Origin: CAYMSA01 sp964392965
Lineage (GTDB): Bacteria > Actinomycetota > Coriobacteriia > Anaerosomatales > Anaerosomataceae
Assembly: GCA_964392965.1 (NCBI GenBank)
Contig: CAYMSA010000005.1
Span: forward strand, 1 to 49,869
Direction of reading: 5' to 3'
Length of the DNA stretch: 49,869 bases
The notes below the pieces were generated by a model, which was given only the letters and a program-made list of their open reading frames with translations, was not told the origin of the DNA and did not search any database. Both the position numbers and the translations under genes were made by a program. The stretch's first letter is position 1, and each line of letters starts with the position of its first letter. Shown here in pieces: positions 11,396 through 19,632 of the stretch.

Positions 11396-12511
11396 ATGGG
11401 TATACCCCTGCTCGACCTGAAGGCGCAGTACCGCGAGCTCCAGCCTGAGCTCGATGCCGCGACCCACGAGGTGATGGCCAACGCCGCGTTCATCGGCGGT
11501 CCCAAGGTGGCCGAGTTCGAGCGCGCCATGGCCGAGTACTGCGGGACCGAATACGCGGTACCCTGCGGGAACGGCACCGATGCTCTCTTCCTCATCATGG
11601 AGGCGCTCGGCATCGGGGCGGGCGACGAGGTCATCACGACTCCGTTCACGTTCTGGGCCACCATCGAGTGCATCACGCACGTCGGTGCCACGCCGGTGTT
11701 CGTGGATATCGAGCCCGGCACCTACAACATGGACCCCACTTTGGTCGAGGCTGCGCTCACGCCCCGCACCAAGGCGCTTCTGCCGGTGCATATCTTCGGC
11801 CAGTGCGTGGACATGGATCCGTTGCTCGAGATCGGTGCGCGTCTTAACATCCCGGTCATCGAGGACGCCTGCCAGGCGATCGGTGCCACCTACAAAGGTA
11901 AGCGGGCAGGGGCACTCGGTCACGCGGCTGCTTTCTCGTTCTTCCCGAGCAAGAACCTCGGCGCGGCCGGTGACGGCGGCATGATCACGACTAGCGACGC
12001 CGCGCTCGCCAGCAGGGCGCGCAAGCTCGCCTCGCACGGGACGAGCAAGAAGTACTTCCACGACGCGTTCGGCAGCAACAGCCGACTCGACGCATTGCAG
12101 GCCGCGATTCTGTCGGTCAAGCTGCCGCACCTCGATCGCTGGAACGCCGAGCGGCGCGCGGCGGCGCACGTCTACGATGAGCTCCTGGCGGGCTTCGCGC
12201 CACTCGAGCTCCCGGTGACCCGCGACTACGGTCAGCCGGTCTACCATCTCTACGTGGTGAAGGCATCAAGCGCAGAGGCGGCGACCACGGCCATGGCTGC
12301 GATGAAGGACGCGGGCATCGGCACCGCGCTGTACTATCCGCTCGCAAATCACGAGCAAGCAGCCTTCGATGGTCTCGTCGGATGGACGCGTCCCTCGCTT
12401 CCCGTCGCTGAGTCATGCGATGGTCGGACGTTCGCTCTGCCGTGTTTCCCCGGTATCACGTCCGAACAGCAGCAGGAAGTCGTCGAGGTACTGAAGTCCG
12501 CGCTCGGCTAG
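11396..12511 (+). CDS. wbpE: DegT/DnrJ/EryC1 aminotransferase, probable UDP-3-keto-GlcNAcA aminotransferase (WbpE-like)
   Basis: This PLP enzyme moves an amino group, normally from glutamate, onto a keto sugar. Visible are the N-terminal MGIPLLDLKAQY, the cofactor region ACQAIGATYKGKRAG, and the Schiff-base lysine in FFPSKNLGAAGDGG. Its length of 371 residues is typical. The start at 11396 has a GGAGGAAG ribosome site at about 11384-11391. It is separated from the acetyltransferase by 95 bases but lies in the same direction. With the three genes before it, it gives a full route to UDP-GlcNAc3NAcA. No WbpI-type 2-epimerase is in the window, so the gluco form would be the product. Confidence 0.87.
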   Translation: MGIPLLDLKAQYRELQPELDAATHEVMANAAFIGGPKVAEFERAMAEYCGTEYAVPCGNGTDALFLIMEALGIGAGDEVITTPFTFWATIECITHVGATPVFVDIEPGTYNMDPTLVEAALTPRTKALLPVHIFGQCVDMDPLLEIGARLNIPVIEDACQAIGATYKGKRAGALGHAAAFSFFPSKNLGAAGDGGMITTSDAALASRARKLASHGTSKKYFHDAFGSNSRLDALQAAILSVKLPHLDRWNAERRAAAHVYDELLAGFAPLELPVTRDYGQPVYHLYVVKASSAEAATTAMAAMKDAGIGTALYYPLANHEQAAFDGLVGWTRPSLPVAESCDGRTFALPCFPGITSEQQQEVVEVLKSALG

Positions 12512-12523
12512 AGAGTCGTGCCA

Positions 12524-12550
12524 GAGGCCGGCGGGCTTCCGGCCGGCCTC
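12524..12550 (+). terminator. Hairpin after the wbp-like cluster
   Basis: GAGGCCGGC at 12524-12532 pairs perfectly with GCCGGCCTC at 12542-12550 around a 9-base loop. No T run follows. It sits 13 bases after the aminotransferase stop and before the LCP gene, so it may end or process the upstream transcript. Confidence 0.4.
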
Positions 12551-12576
12551 GATGTGCACGTTGGTGGTGATTGTCG

Positions 12577-14004
12577 ATGAGTGATGACATGACGCGTCGA
12601 CCCCGACGCTCCGATAAGTACGCGAACTCGGGCCAGGCGCCGACGAAGCGCCGGGCGCGCCCGTCGAAGGCCGCACCGGCAAGCGGGCGGCGACGCACCG
12701 GCAAGCTCGAGACCGCACCGTCGCTTCCCGGTGACCGTGTGCGCCGCAAGGGACGGGCGAAGCGGGTGGCGCTCATAGGTCTTCTCGTGCTGGCCGTCGT
12801 TGTCGTCGGCGTGGTGGGTCTCGCCTGGGGCCACCTGAGCGATGCTCTCAAGACCATGCAGGCCGACGATGAGACGCAGGCGGCGGTGAGCGAGGTGATC
12901 ACCGAGCCGAAGGCCGAGGAGCCGTTCACGATGCTCCTCCTCGGTGATGACAGTCGCCCGGGGGAGACCATGGCCCGCTCGGACACGATGATCGTCGCAC
13001 GCGTCGATCCCAAGACCAAGCAGGTGTGGATGCTCTCGATTCCGCGTGACACGCGAGTCGAGATCCCTGGCCACGGGGTGGAGAAGATCAACGCGGCCAC
13101 GGCGTACGGTGGTCCGGCGCTCGCGATCCAGACGGTCGAGGAGTTCCTCGACGTCGAGATCAACGGCTACATGACCGTCAACTTCACGGGATTCGTCGAG
13201 ATGGTGGACTCCCTCGGCGGTGTGTGGATCGATGTGGAGACCGAGATAGACGACCGGAAGGCCGCGAGTCACAGCGAGAACGCGAGCGCGCGGCATATCG
13301 ACGCCGGCTATCAGCTGCTTGACGGTGAGCACGCCCTGACCTTCGTCAGGAGCCGCGATTACGTCGACGGTGACTTCTCCCGGATGGCCAACCAGCAGCA
13401 GTTCTTCAAGGCGCTCGCGGATCAGGTGAAGAAGATCGGCAATGCGACGAAGCTTCCGGGCATCGTCAAGTCCATGGCGAGCCACATGAGCACGACGATG
13501 AGTGCCTCGCAGATGGTGAAGGTCGCGCTCGCGCTGATGGACGCGGGTTCCGAGAACGTCTATACGGCGACTGTGCTCGGCGAATGGAAGTCGCCGTATG
13601 TGTACACGGACGAGGCGCTCAAGGAGAAGCTCGTGGCTTCCATGGAGGCAGGCATGTCGTTCGATGAGACGGCGCCCGTGACGCAGGAGGCGGTCGATCC
13701 GGCCGACGTCACCATCGCGGTCCGCAATGGCGCCGGCATCTCCGGAATCGCAGCCAGTGCCGCCTCGGTGCTCACAGGCGACGGCTTCGAGGTGACCGAG
13801 GTCGGAAACACGAACCAGTTCGTGTACGACCGCACGCTCATCATCTACAACGAGTCCTCCGCCGATGGACTCGCCATGGCGCAGGCGGTGAGCGCGAGTC
13901 TGCCGATCGGTGATCTCGTGAAGAGCAACGGCATGTACTCGTTCTCGACGGACATCCTTGTCGTCGTGGGAAGCGACTGGCAGACGGTGACAGCCGGCGA
14001 CTGA
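12577..14004 (+). CDS. LytR-CpsA-Psr (LCP) family ligase with C-terminal LytR_C domain
   Basis: LCP proteins transfer polyprenyl-linked glycopolymers onto peptidoglycan outside the cell. This 475-residue protein has a basic cytoplasmic tail of about 60 residues, one membrane helix (VALIGLLVLAVVVVGVVGLA) and the LCP domain. The LCP core shows TMLLLGDDSRPGE, ARSDTMIVARVD, LSIPRDTRVEIPG and KINAATAYGG, with the conserved Arg and Asp residues that bind the pyrophosphate lipid. The C-terminal part (TIAVRNGAGISGIAASAASVL) is a LytR_C domain. ATG 12577 has GGTGGTGA before it; TTG 12571 is an alternative. Its position beside a nucleotide-sugar cassette and glycosyltransferases fits the attachment of the surface polysaccharide made here. 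Confidence 0.9.
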   Translation: MSDDMTRRPRRSDKYANSGQAPTKRRARPSKAAPASGRRRTGKLETAPSLPGDRVRRKGRAKRVALIGLLVLAVVVVGVVGLAWGHLSDALKTMQADDETQAAVSEVITEPKAEEPFTMLLLGDDSRPGETMARSDTMIVARVDPKTKQVWMLSIPRDTRVEIPGHGVEKINAATAYGGPALAIQTVEEFLDVEINGYMTVNFTGFVEMVDSLGGVWIDVETEIDDRKAASHSENASARHIDAGYQLLDGEHALTFVRSRDYVDGDFSRMANQQQFFKALADQVKKIGNATKLPGIVKSMASHMSTTMSASQMVKVALALMDAGSENVYTATVLGEWKSPYVYTDEALKEKLVASMEAGMSFDETAPVTQEAVDPADVTIAVRNGAGISGIAASAASVLTGDGFEVTEVGNTNQFVYDRTLIIYNESSADGLAMAQAVSASLPIGDLVKSNGMYSFSTDILVVVGSDWQTVTAGD

Positions 14005-14031
14005 GACTGCCTCTACACGTGACGACGCTCG

Positions 14032-14050
14032 GCGGTGCGAGTGACACCGC
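14032..14050. terminator. Short hairpin between convergent genes
   Basis: GCGGTG at 14032-14037 pairs with CACCGC at 14045-14050 across a 7-base loop, in the 73-base space between the LCP gene (plus) and the GT2 gene (minus). It could serve both directions. There is no T tract, so confidence is low. Confidence 0.3.
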
Positions 14051-14077
14051 TGGCAGCGAACGAGGTTGCCGTGGGGC

Positions 14078-15055
14078 CTACCCCTGCCGCCGGAGTACCA
14101 GTGCCGCGTACAGGCGCGGACTGATGAGGATCACCGGCAGGGCGAGCGCGAACCGTCCCCGTGAGGCGAAGCCCGCCCTGGCCTGCCAGAACGCGCGGCG
14201 CGCCCCCCGCATGTCACCCGCGAGCATGCGCATCTCGAGTTCCCTGCGTCCGACGGCCGTCCGTCGCCGGACGAGCGCACGATCGAGCAGCTGGCGCTCC
14301 TGGTTTGACAGCGATGCGGTCGCCTTGAGGTCCTCGAGAATCCTTACGAGTGCGCGGGCCGCCGCCGCGCGGTTCCCCGACTTGTTCCCCGCATGACGGC
14401 GGTAGGAGGCGAGCTCGGCGGGGTTGTGACGGTGCGTCGCACCTGATGACATCGCACGCAGCCAGAAGTCGTAGTCCTCGGCGTTGCGGAGGTCGGTACG
14501 ATAGCCGCCGAGGCGAAGCGCCAGGTCCCGCCTGTAGACGGCGAGCCCGAAGATCGGGCAGCTTTCGAACCAGTCGGCCAGCACGAACGAGGTCGCCTGC
14601 TGGTGACGGTCATCGGTGAAGTAGGGCTCGGTCGTCCCATCGGGGAAGAGTTTGCGGGCGTTACAGGAGTAGATGTCATAGCCAGGGTTCGCATCGATGA
14701 ACGCAGACTGCTGCTCGAGGTAGGTGGAATCGTAGAGGTCATCGGCGCCGAGGACCGCTACGTATTCACCCCGCGCCGCATCGATGGCCGTGTTGCTCGC
14801 TGATGCGCAGCCACCGTTGGGCTGGGTGATCACCCGCATTCGAGGCTCGCGACCTGCATACTGTCGCAGGATGTCAGGTGTCGCATCCGTGGAGCCGTCA
14901 TCGACGACGACCAGCTCCCAATCGGACAGCGTCTGGCCGATGACGGAGTCGAGCGTCTCGGCGATGAACGGTTCCACGTTGTACGCGGGTACGATCACCG
15001 AGAAGCGCGGCGCGCGGATCATCTGATGTCGGGGGAGTGGTGTGGTGTCTGTCAT
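14078..15055 (-). CDS. Glycosyltransferase family 2
   Basis: This 325-residue inverting GT-A enzyme transfers a sugar from a nucleotide-sugar donor in the cytoplasm. The N terminus is classical: FSVIVPAYNVEPFIAETLDS, VVDDGSTDATPDIL, and the metal-binding LGADDLYD, a DxD-like motif. The acceptor-side region includes GGYRTDLRNAEDYDFWLR, where ED is the usual catalytic base area. The C-terminal 100 residues are basic, helical and not part of the GT2 core. I chose ATG at 15055 (MTDTTPLPRHQ); another in-frame ATG lies at 15076. The sequence upstream is cut off by the assembly gap at 15097. Confidence 0.88.
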   Translation of the reverse strand: MTDTTPLPRHQMIRAPRFSVIVPAYNVEPFIAETLDSVIGQTLSDWELVVVDDGSTDATPDILRQYAGREPRMRVITQPNGGCASASNTAIDAARGEYVAVLGADDLYDSTYLEQQSAFIDANPGYDIYSCNARKLFPDGTTEPYFTDDRHQQATSFVLADWFESCPIFGLAVYRRDLALRLGGYRTDLRNAEDYDFWLRAMSSGATHRHNPAELASYRRHAGNKSGNRAAAARALVRILEDLKATASLSNQERQLLDRALVRRRTAVGRRELEMRMLAGDMRGARRAFWQARAGFASRGRFALALPVILISPRLYAALVLRRQG

Positions 15056-15096
15056 GGCCGCGCCATTATCGCGCATCGCATCGGGACGGTCGAGGT

Positions 15097-15196
15097 NNNN
15101 NNNNNNNNNNNNNNNNNNNNNNNNNNNNNNNNNNNNNNNNNNNNNNNNNNNNNNNNNNNNNNNNNNNNNNNNNNNNNNNNNNNNNNNNNNNNNNNN
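15097..15196. other. Assembly gap (100 N)
   Basis: There are exactly 100 unknown bases. The flanks share no overlap, so real sequence of unknown length is missing. It should include the promoter region between divergent genes and the 5' end of the SpoIID-type gene. The length of 100 is presumably a placeholder. Confidence 0.95.
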
Positions 15197-16305
15197 GTCG
15201 CAAGCCAGGGCGTGACGACCCAGGAGCGCACGTACGAAGAGAATGACACCGCAATCGGCTATCAGGGGACATGGGTGCGCGATGAGAGGGCCGGGTGGTC
15301 GGGCGGAGCATACCGCTACTCGTACACGGCCGGATCCAGCGCGACGCTCGCGTTCAGTGGCACCTCGTTCACGATGGTGGGGGCCAAGGGACCTGCGTAC
15401 GGCAAGATGTCGGTGTCGATTGACGGTAAGGCTCCAGTACAGGTCGATACTTATGCGACTGCCGCCACCGGCTCGACTGTCGTCTACGAGGTGTCCGGCC
15501 TGACGGCGGGCAATCACACAGCGGTCGTGACGGTTCTCGGCGAGAAGAACACCGAGAGCGCCGGGACCACGATCATCCTCGATGCGTTCGAGGTCGATTC
15601 GGCCGTATCGAACGAACCCTCGCTCGTGCAGGTGGTGAGTGCCTCGGGTCCGTCGAACATGGGATACGTGCGCTATCGCGGCGTCTTGAACCTGTCGGTG
15701 GCGGACGGTGGCCTCGAACTCACGAACACGCTCAACATCGAGGACTACCTCTATGGCGTCGTTCCGCGAGAGTCTCCGTCGAGCTGGCATGCCGAGGCGC
15801 TGAAGGCTCAGGCCGTCGCGGCGCGCTCGTATGCGTACACGGAGACAGCGGCGACGCTTCACTGCACGACGTGGAGCCAGGTGTATAACGGACACTCCCG
15901 GACGGCGAGTGATCGCACGGCCGTCACGATGCACGAGGCCACCACCACCAACAGCGCCGTCGATGCGACGCGCTCGCAGGTCGTGAAGTACGGAACGACC
16001 ATCGCGCGTACGTACTTCTTCTCCAGCTCCGGGGGGCACACGGCGAACTCGGAGGATGTCTGGTCCGCCGCTGAGCCGTACCTACGCGGCGTTCCCGATC
16101 CCTATGAGGCAGGGGCTGCGCCGACCACCGGCTGGCCGTGGGCACGCTCCTGGGGAGAGCCCATCACGTACACGGGTTCTGCGCTCGCCACGAAGCTCGG
16201 GTATGGTTCCGCTGTGACCGCACTGCGCTGCGACACGGCCGCGAGCGGACACGTCAAGACGGTGCAGATGACGCTCGCGAACGGCTCGAACGTGAGCATG
16301 ACCGG
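15197..16305 (+). CDS. SpoIID/LytB-domain protein, part 1 (5' end and 3' continuation lost in gaps)
   Basis: This open frame starts at the gap edge and runs into the second gap. Positions about 15220-15600 encode a beta-rich module (YQGTW, SGGAYRYSY, VGAKGPAYGKMSVSIDG, LDAFEV), the same module found three times after the second gap. Positions about 15620-16300 encode a SpoIID domain with NIEDYLYGVVPRESPSSWHA, which holds the catalytic Glu of this peptidoglycan lytic transglycosylase family, then LKAQAVAARSYAY and FFSSSGGHTANSEDVW. The signal peptide must lie in the missing 5' part. The protein probably acts on the cell wall, with the repeats binding wall or surface glycans; the binding role is inference. 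Confidence 0.85.
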
Positions 16306-16405
16306 NNNNNNNNNNNNNNNNNNNNNNNNNNNNNNNNNNNNNNNNNNNNNNNNNNNNNNNNNNNNNNNNNNNNNNNNNNNNNNNNNNNNNNNNNNNNNNN
16401 NNNNN
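16306..16405. other. Assembly gap (100 N)
   Basis: There are exactly 100 unknown bases with no shared flank. It falls between the end of the SpoIID domain and the tandem repeats, where near-identical repeat copies probably stopped the assembler. The frame differs on the two sides only because the gap length is arbitrary. Confidence 0.95.
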
Positions 16406-17538
16406 AGGTGCTGTTCTCGAAGACCGGGCTCTCGGCTTCCGCGCACACAGTGGTGGTGAAAGCGCTCGGCACGAAGAACACGAAGAGCACGGGCACGGTC
16501 TTCATCTTCGACGCGTTCGACTGCTCGGGTGCGCCCGCTGACCTGAAGCCGGGCGTGGTGCCGGAGACGGGTCGCGTGGAGGACTCGAGCAGCCGCTTCA
16601 GCTACGCAGGCTCGTGGGTCTCCGTGAAGTCGGCGGCGTTCTCCGGAGGAAGCTATCGTTACTCGCTCAAGGCCGGGTCCACTGCGACCATCACGATGAC
16701 GGCAACCTCCGTGGCGCTGGTGGGTTCCTACGGGCCGAGTTACGGCCAGGCCGAGGTGTTCGTGGACGGCGTCTCGGCGGGCGTCGTGGACGCGTACGCA
16801 GAGACCTATGCTCACAATCGGGTGCTCTTCTCGAAGACGGGCCTGGCCACCGGCACGCACACCGTCACCGTCAAGATGCTCGGCACGAAGAACACGAAGA
16901 GCACGGGCACGGTCTTCATCTTCGACGCGCTCGACTTCTCGGGCGCTCCGGTCGATGCAGCGCCTGGCGAGATAGGCCGCTTTGAGGACGATTCCGACCG
17001 CGTTACGTACACGGGCACGTGGTTGTCCGGCGGTCCCTCATCGGCATTCTCCGGCGGCACGTATCGGTATAGCTCCTGGAGCGGGCGCAGCGCGATGATC
17101 CAGACGACCGCTACATCGGTTTCGGTCGTAGGCTCATACGGTCCTGCATACGGTCAGGCCGAGGTGTGGATCGACGGCGTGAAGGTCGGCACGATCGACG
17201 CCTACGCTCCGCAGTACGCCCACAACCAGGTGATCTTCTCCAAGACAGGGTTGGAGTCAGGAACGCACACGGTCGAGCTGCGCATCCTCGGCACGAGGAA
17301 CGAGAACAGCTCGGGTGCGACGTTCATCTTCGATGCCTTCGACTTCGGCGGCCTACCGGTGGATGCACCGCCCGCGGCTCCGGCGTCCGTGGACGCGACC
17401 GCACAGACGGCCGATTCCGAGTCTCAGTCGTCACCTTCAGCCGACTCCGTCGCGGCGTCCGGCACGGGTGAGACAACTCCGACCGTGGAGTCGACGAGCG
17501 CCGCAGTGGTGGAGGCGGAGGACGTCACCGGCCCGTAG
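16406..17538 (+). CDS. SpoIID/LytB-domain protein, part 2: tandem beta-rich repeats and C terminus
   Basis: This is probably the continuation of the SpoIID protein. It contains the end of one module (codons from 16408) and two full modules at about 16570-16960 and 16970-17355. Each full module is about 130 residues with the pattern E/D-D-x-S-x-R-x-x-Y-x-G-x-W, SGGxYRYS, VGSYGPxYGQAEVxxDG, DAY, FSKTGLxxGTHTV, LGTxN and FIFDAxDFxG. The pattern resembles galactose-binding/carbohydrate-binding beta-sandwich folds. The C-terminal 50 residues are a Ser/Thr/Ala/Glu-rich tail with no anchor visible. It could be a separate gene if the gap hides a stop and start, but the shared module with part 1 argues for one gene. 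Confidence 0.72.
16464..16929 (+). repeat. 52-bp exact direct repeat within the tandem modules
   Basis: Positions 16464-16515 and 16878-16929 are identical over 52 bases (both start GCTCGGCACGAAGAACACG and encode LGTKNTKSTGTVFIFDA). The copies are 414 bases apart, one module length. Other parts of the modules are diverged. Recent homogenisation of repeat units is likely, and it explains the nearby assembly gap. Confidence 0.9.
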
Positions 17539-17578
17539 GGCGGCGGTCGTCGGCACGGCTGACTCGAACGAACGATTC

Positions 17579-17691
17579 GCACCGCCGTTCTCCACCACGG
17601 AGGGCGGCGGTGCTCCGTCTGCAGGGTAGGACTGCGGAAACGGCGACTCTCGCCGCCAGAGCGTCGCCGTCCGCGAGCGGGGCTCTGGCGG
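17579..17691. terminator. Two hairpins between convergent genes
   Basis: In the 177-base space between the SpoIID gene (plus) and the dehydratase gene (minus), GCACCGCCG at 17579-17587 pairs with CGGCGGTGC at 17605-17613. Further on, the 10 bases at 17653-17662 pair with 17682-17691 (CCGCCAGAGC/GCTCTGGCGG). Both can work in either direction. There are no T tracts. No gene is seen in this space. Confidence 0.5.
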
Positions 17692-17715
17692 GAGGCAGGT
17701 GCCCGAGGGCCCTCG

Positions 17716-19632
17716 TCAGGCGCGCTGGATGCCGTCCGAGTCGGCCCGGACGTAACTCGGGATGAGCGTGTGGAGCGCCGAGAGGACGGCGTCCACGTCG
17801 CCGCGCGTCGCGTCGTCCACCATGCGGTCGATCGTGGCATCGAAGTCGCGGCGCGGGAACTCGAGCGCGTTCACGCGCGTGATCTTCTCCCGACCGGTAG
17901 GCAAGAGGTCCTCGTGCGAGTAGATGAGCACCTCGTGGAGCTTCTCGGCAGGGCGGAGGCCAGTGAACTCGATGTGCGTGTGCACACCTGAGAGTGTGAT
18001 CATCTTGCGGGCGAGGTCGACGATACGCACCGGCTCACCCATCTCGAGGACGAAGATCTCACCGCCGTCACTGATGGCCTGGGCCTGCAGTACGAGGCGG
18101 GCTGCCTCGGGAATCGTCATGAAGTAGCGGCTCACCTCGGGATGGGTCACCAGCAGCGGCCCACCGCGGCGTAGCTGCTCCTCGAAGAGCGGAATGACGC
18201 TGCCCCGGCTGCCGAGTACGTTGCCGAAGCGCACGGCACTCGCGCGCATCGTGCCCCGGCGTGCGGCCTGGATCGTGAGCATCTCGGCGATCGCCTTGGT
18301 GGCGCCCATGACGCTCGAGGGCATGACGGCCTTATCGGTGGAGATGAGGACGAAGTGCCCGACACCCGCGGCCTCGGCGGCCGCGATGACGTTGCGCGTG
18401 CCGCCGATATTGGCCTTCACGGCCTCGTCGGGCGCGAGCTCCATGAGCGGCACGTGTTTGTAGGCGGCAGCATGCAGCACGATCTCGGGACGGGCCTCGG
18501 CGAACAGACGTGACGTCTTCTCCGCGTCGCGGACGTCACACAGGTGCATCTCCGGTGCCGAGGCGTCCATCCGTGAGAGCTCGAGGAACGTCTCGTACGT
18601 CCGGCTCTCGTCGATGTCGATGAGAAGCAGCCGGCCAGGGCGCAGACGCAGGACCTGCCTGCAGAGCTCGCTGCCGATGGAGCCGGCGGCGCCCGTGATG
18701 GCTACTGTCCTGCCTGCGATGGTACCCGCGATGAGCTCGACATCGATGGGGGCCGGGTCGCGGCCGAGGAGATCCTCGACGCTCACGGTCCGCAGGTCGG
18801 AGACGCCCACGTGCGCACCCTCGGCCACGTCACGTGTCATCGATCCGATGATCCGGGCGGGGACGTCCGCCGCGGCGCATGCGTCGAGGACCGTGCGGCG
18901 CTGGGCGGAGGTCGCCGAGGGAATCGCGATCAGCACTTCGTCGGCGCGCATCTTCTCTACGAGCGAGGGAAGCGCTGCGACCGGTCCGAGCACCTTCACG
19001 CCGCGGACGAGGCGGCCGATCTTGCGGGCGTCGTCATCAGCGAAGCCCACGACCAGAAGGCCAAGACCGGGCTGGGTCTCGATGTCGCGCAGGAGGAGCG
19101 ACCCGGCATCGCCCGCGCCCACGATGATGGCCCGGCGCGCGCCAGCGGGTGACTCCTGGCGCTGCGAGAAGAGGTAGATCCGGCCGAAGGAGCGCCATGC
19201 GGTGCTGCCGATGAAGACGAACGTGGCCATGATGATGATGACGCCGATCGGGACCGGGCGCAGTGTGGCCGTCGCGGTCTTCTCGACGTCGATCATGACC
19301 CAGCCGAGCAGGACAGCGGCGCCGATGACGACGGCCACGCCCACGCGGACGACGGTGTCGAGACTCACGTAGCGCCACACCTGGTGGTAGAGCTTGAAGG
19401 CCCAGAAGAGGAGCGGGAAGAGTACCGTCGCGATGAGGGCGAGCGTCGGCGCGTTGCCGAGGAAATCCCCGCCGATCGCGCCACTGAAGCGCGTCCAGTA
19501 GGCCAGGACGGTCGCAAGCCATACGACGGCGATATCGAGGAAGACGAAGAGTGCGTACTCGAGCCAGCGGCCGCTGTGGCGGCTCGTGGCTTCGACGGGG
19601 CGGGGTGTTGTCATCGAGTCCGGCTCCGTCAT
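17716..19632 (-). CDS. pglF: Membrane-bound NDP-sugar 4,6-dehydratase, FlaA1/CapD/PglF family
   Basis: This 638-residue protein has four N-terminal membrane helices (ALFVFLDIAVVWLATVLAYW onward), then a nucleotide-binding region (AIIVGAGDAGSLLLRDIE), then a short-chain dehydrogenase domain. The dehydrogenase domain has AITGAAGSIGSELCRQV and STDKAVMPSSVMGATK, where Met replaces the usual Tyr of YxxxK, as is normal in FlaA1/PglF enzymes. The family makes UDP-4-keto-6-deoxy-HexNAc from UDP-GlcNAc. The ATG at 19632 overlaps the stop of the upstream aminotransferase (ATGA). The open frame continues upstream, but that part is antisense-like and unconvincing. With the PglE-type gene before it and the PglD-type gene at 30324, it points to diacetylbacillosamine synthesis. 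Confidence 0.88.
   Translation of the reverse strand: MTEPDSMTTPRPVEATSRHSGRWLEYALFVFLDIAVVWLATVLAYWTRFSGAIGGDFLGNAPTLALIATVLFPLLFWAFKLYHQVWRYVSLDTVVRVGVAVVIGAAVLLGWVMIDVEKTATATLRPVPIGVIIIMATFVFIGSTAWRSFGRIYLFSQRQESPAGARRAIIVGAGDAGSLLLRDIETQPGLGLLVVGFADDDARKIGRLVRGVKVLGPVAALPSLVEKMRADEVLIAIPSATSAQRRTVLDACAAADVPARIIGSMTRDVAEGAHVGVSDLRTVSVEDLLGRDPAPIDVELIAGTIAGRTVAITGAAGSIGSELCRQVLRLRPGRLLLIDIDESRTYETFLELSRMDASAPEMHLCDVRDAEKTSRLFAEARPEIVLHAAAYKHVPLMELAPDEAVKANIGGTRNVIAAAEAAGVGHFVLISTDKAVMPSSVMGATKAIAEMLTIQAARRGTMRASAVRFGNVLGSRGSVIPLFEEQLRRGGPLLVTHPEVSRYFMTIPEAARLVLQAQAISDGGEIFVLEMGEPVRIVDLARKMITLSGVHTHIEFTGLRPAEKLHEVLIYSHEDLLPTGREKITRVNALEFPRRDFDATIDRMVDDATRGDVDAVLSALHTLIPSYVRADSDGIQRA

Noticed and set aside
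14078..16039. A 653-codon minus-strand frame running from the GT2 gene through the first gap
   Set aside because: Only the part up to 15055 encodes a protein family. The rest is antisense to the SpoIID gene and is joined only by the N run, which has no stops.
16464..16929. Mobile element or CRISPR-like array suggested by direct repeats
   Set aside because: The repeats are in frame, one protein module apart, and encode conserved strands. There are no short spacers, transposase or target duplications.
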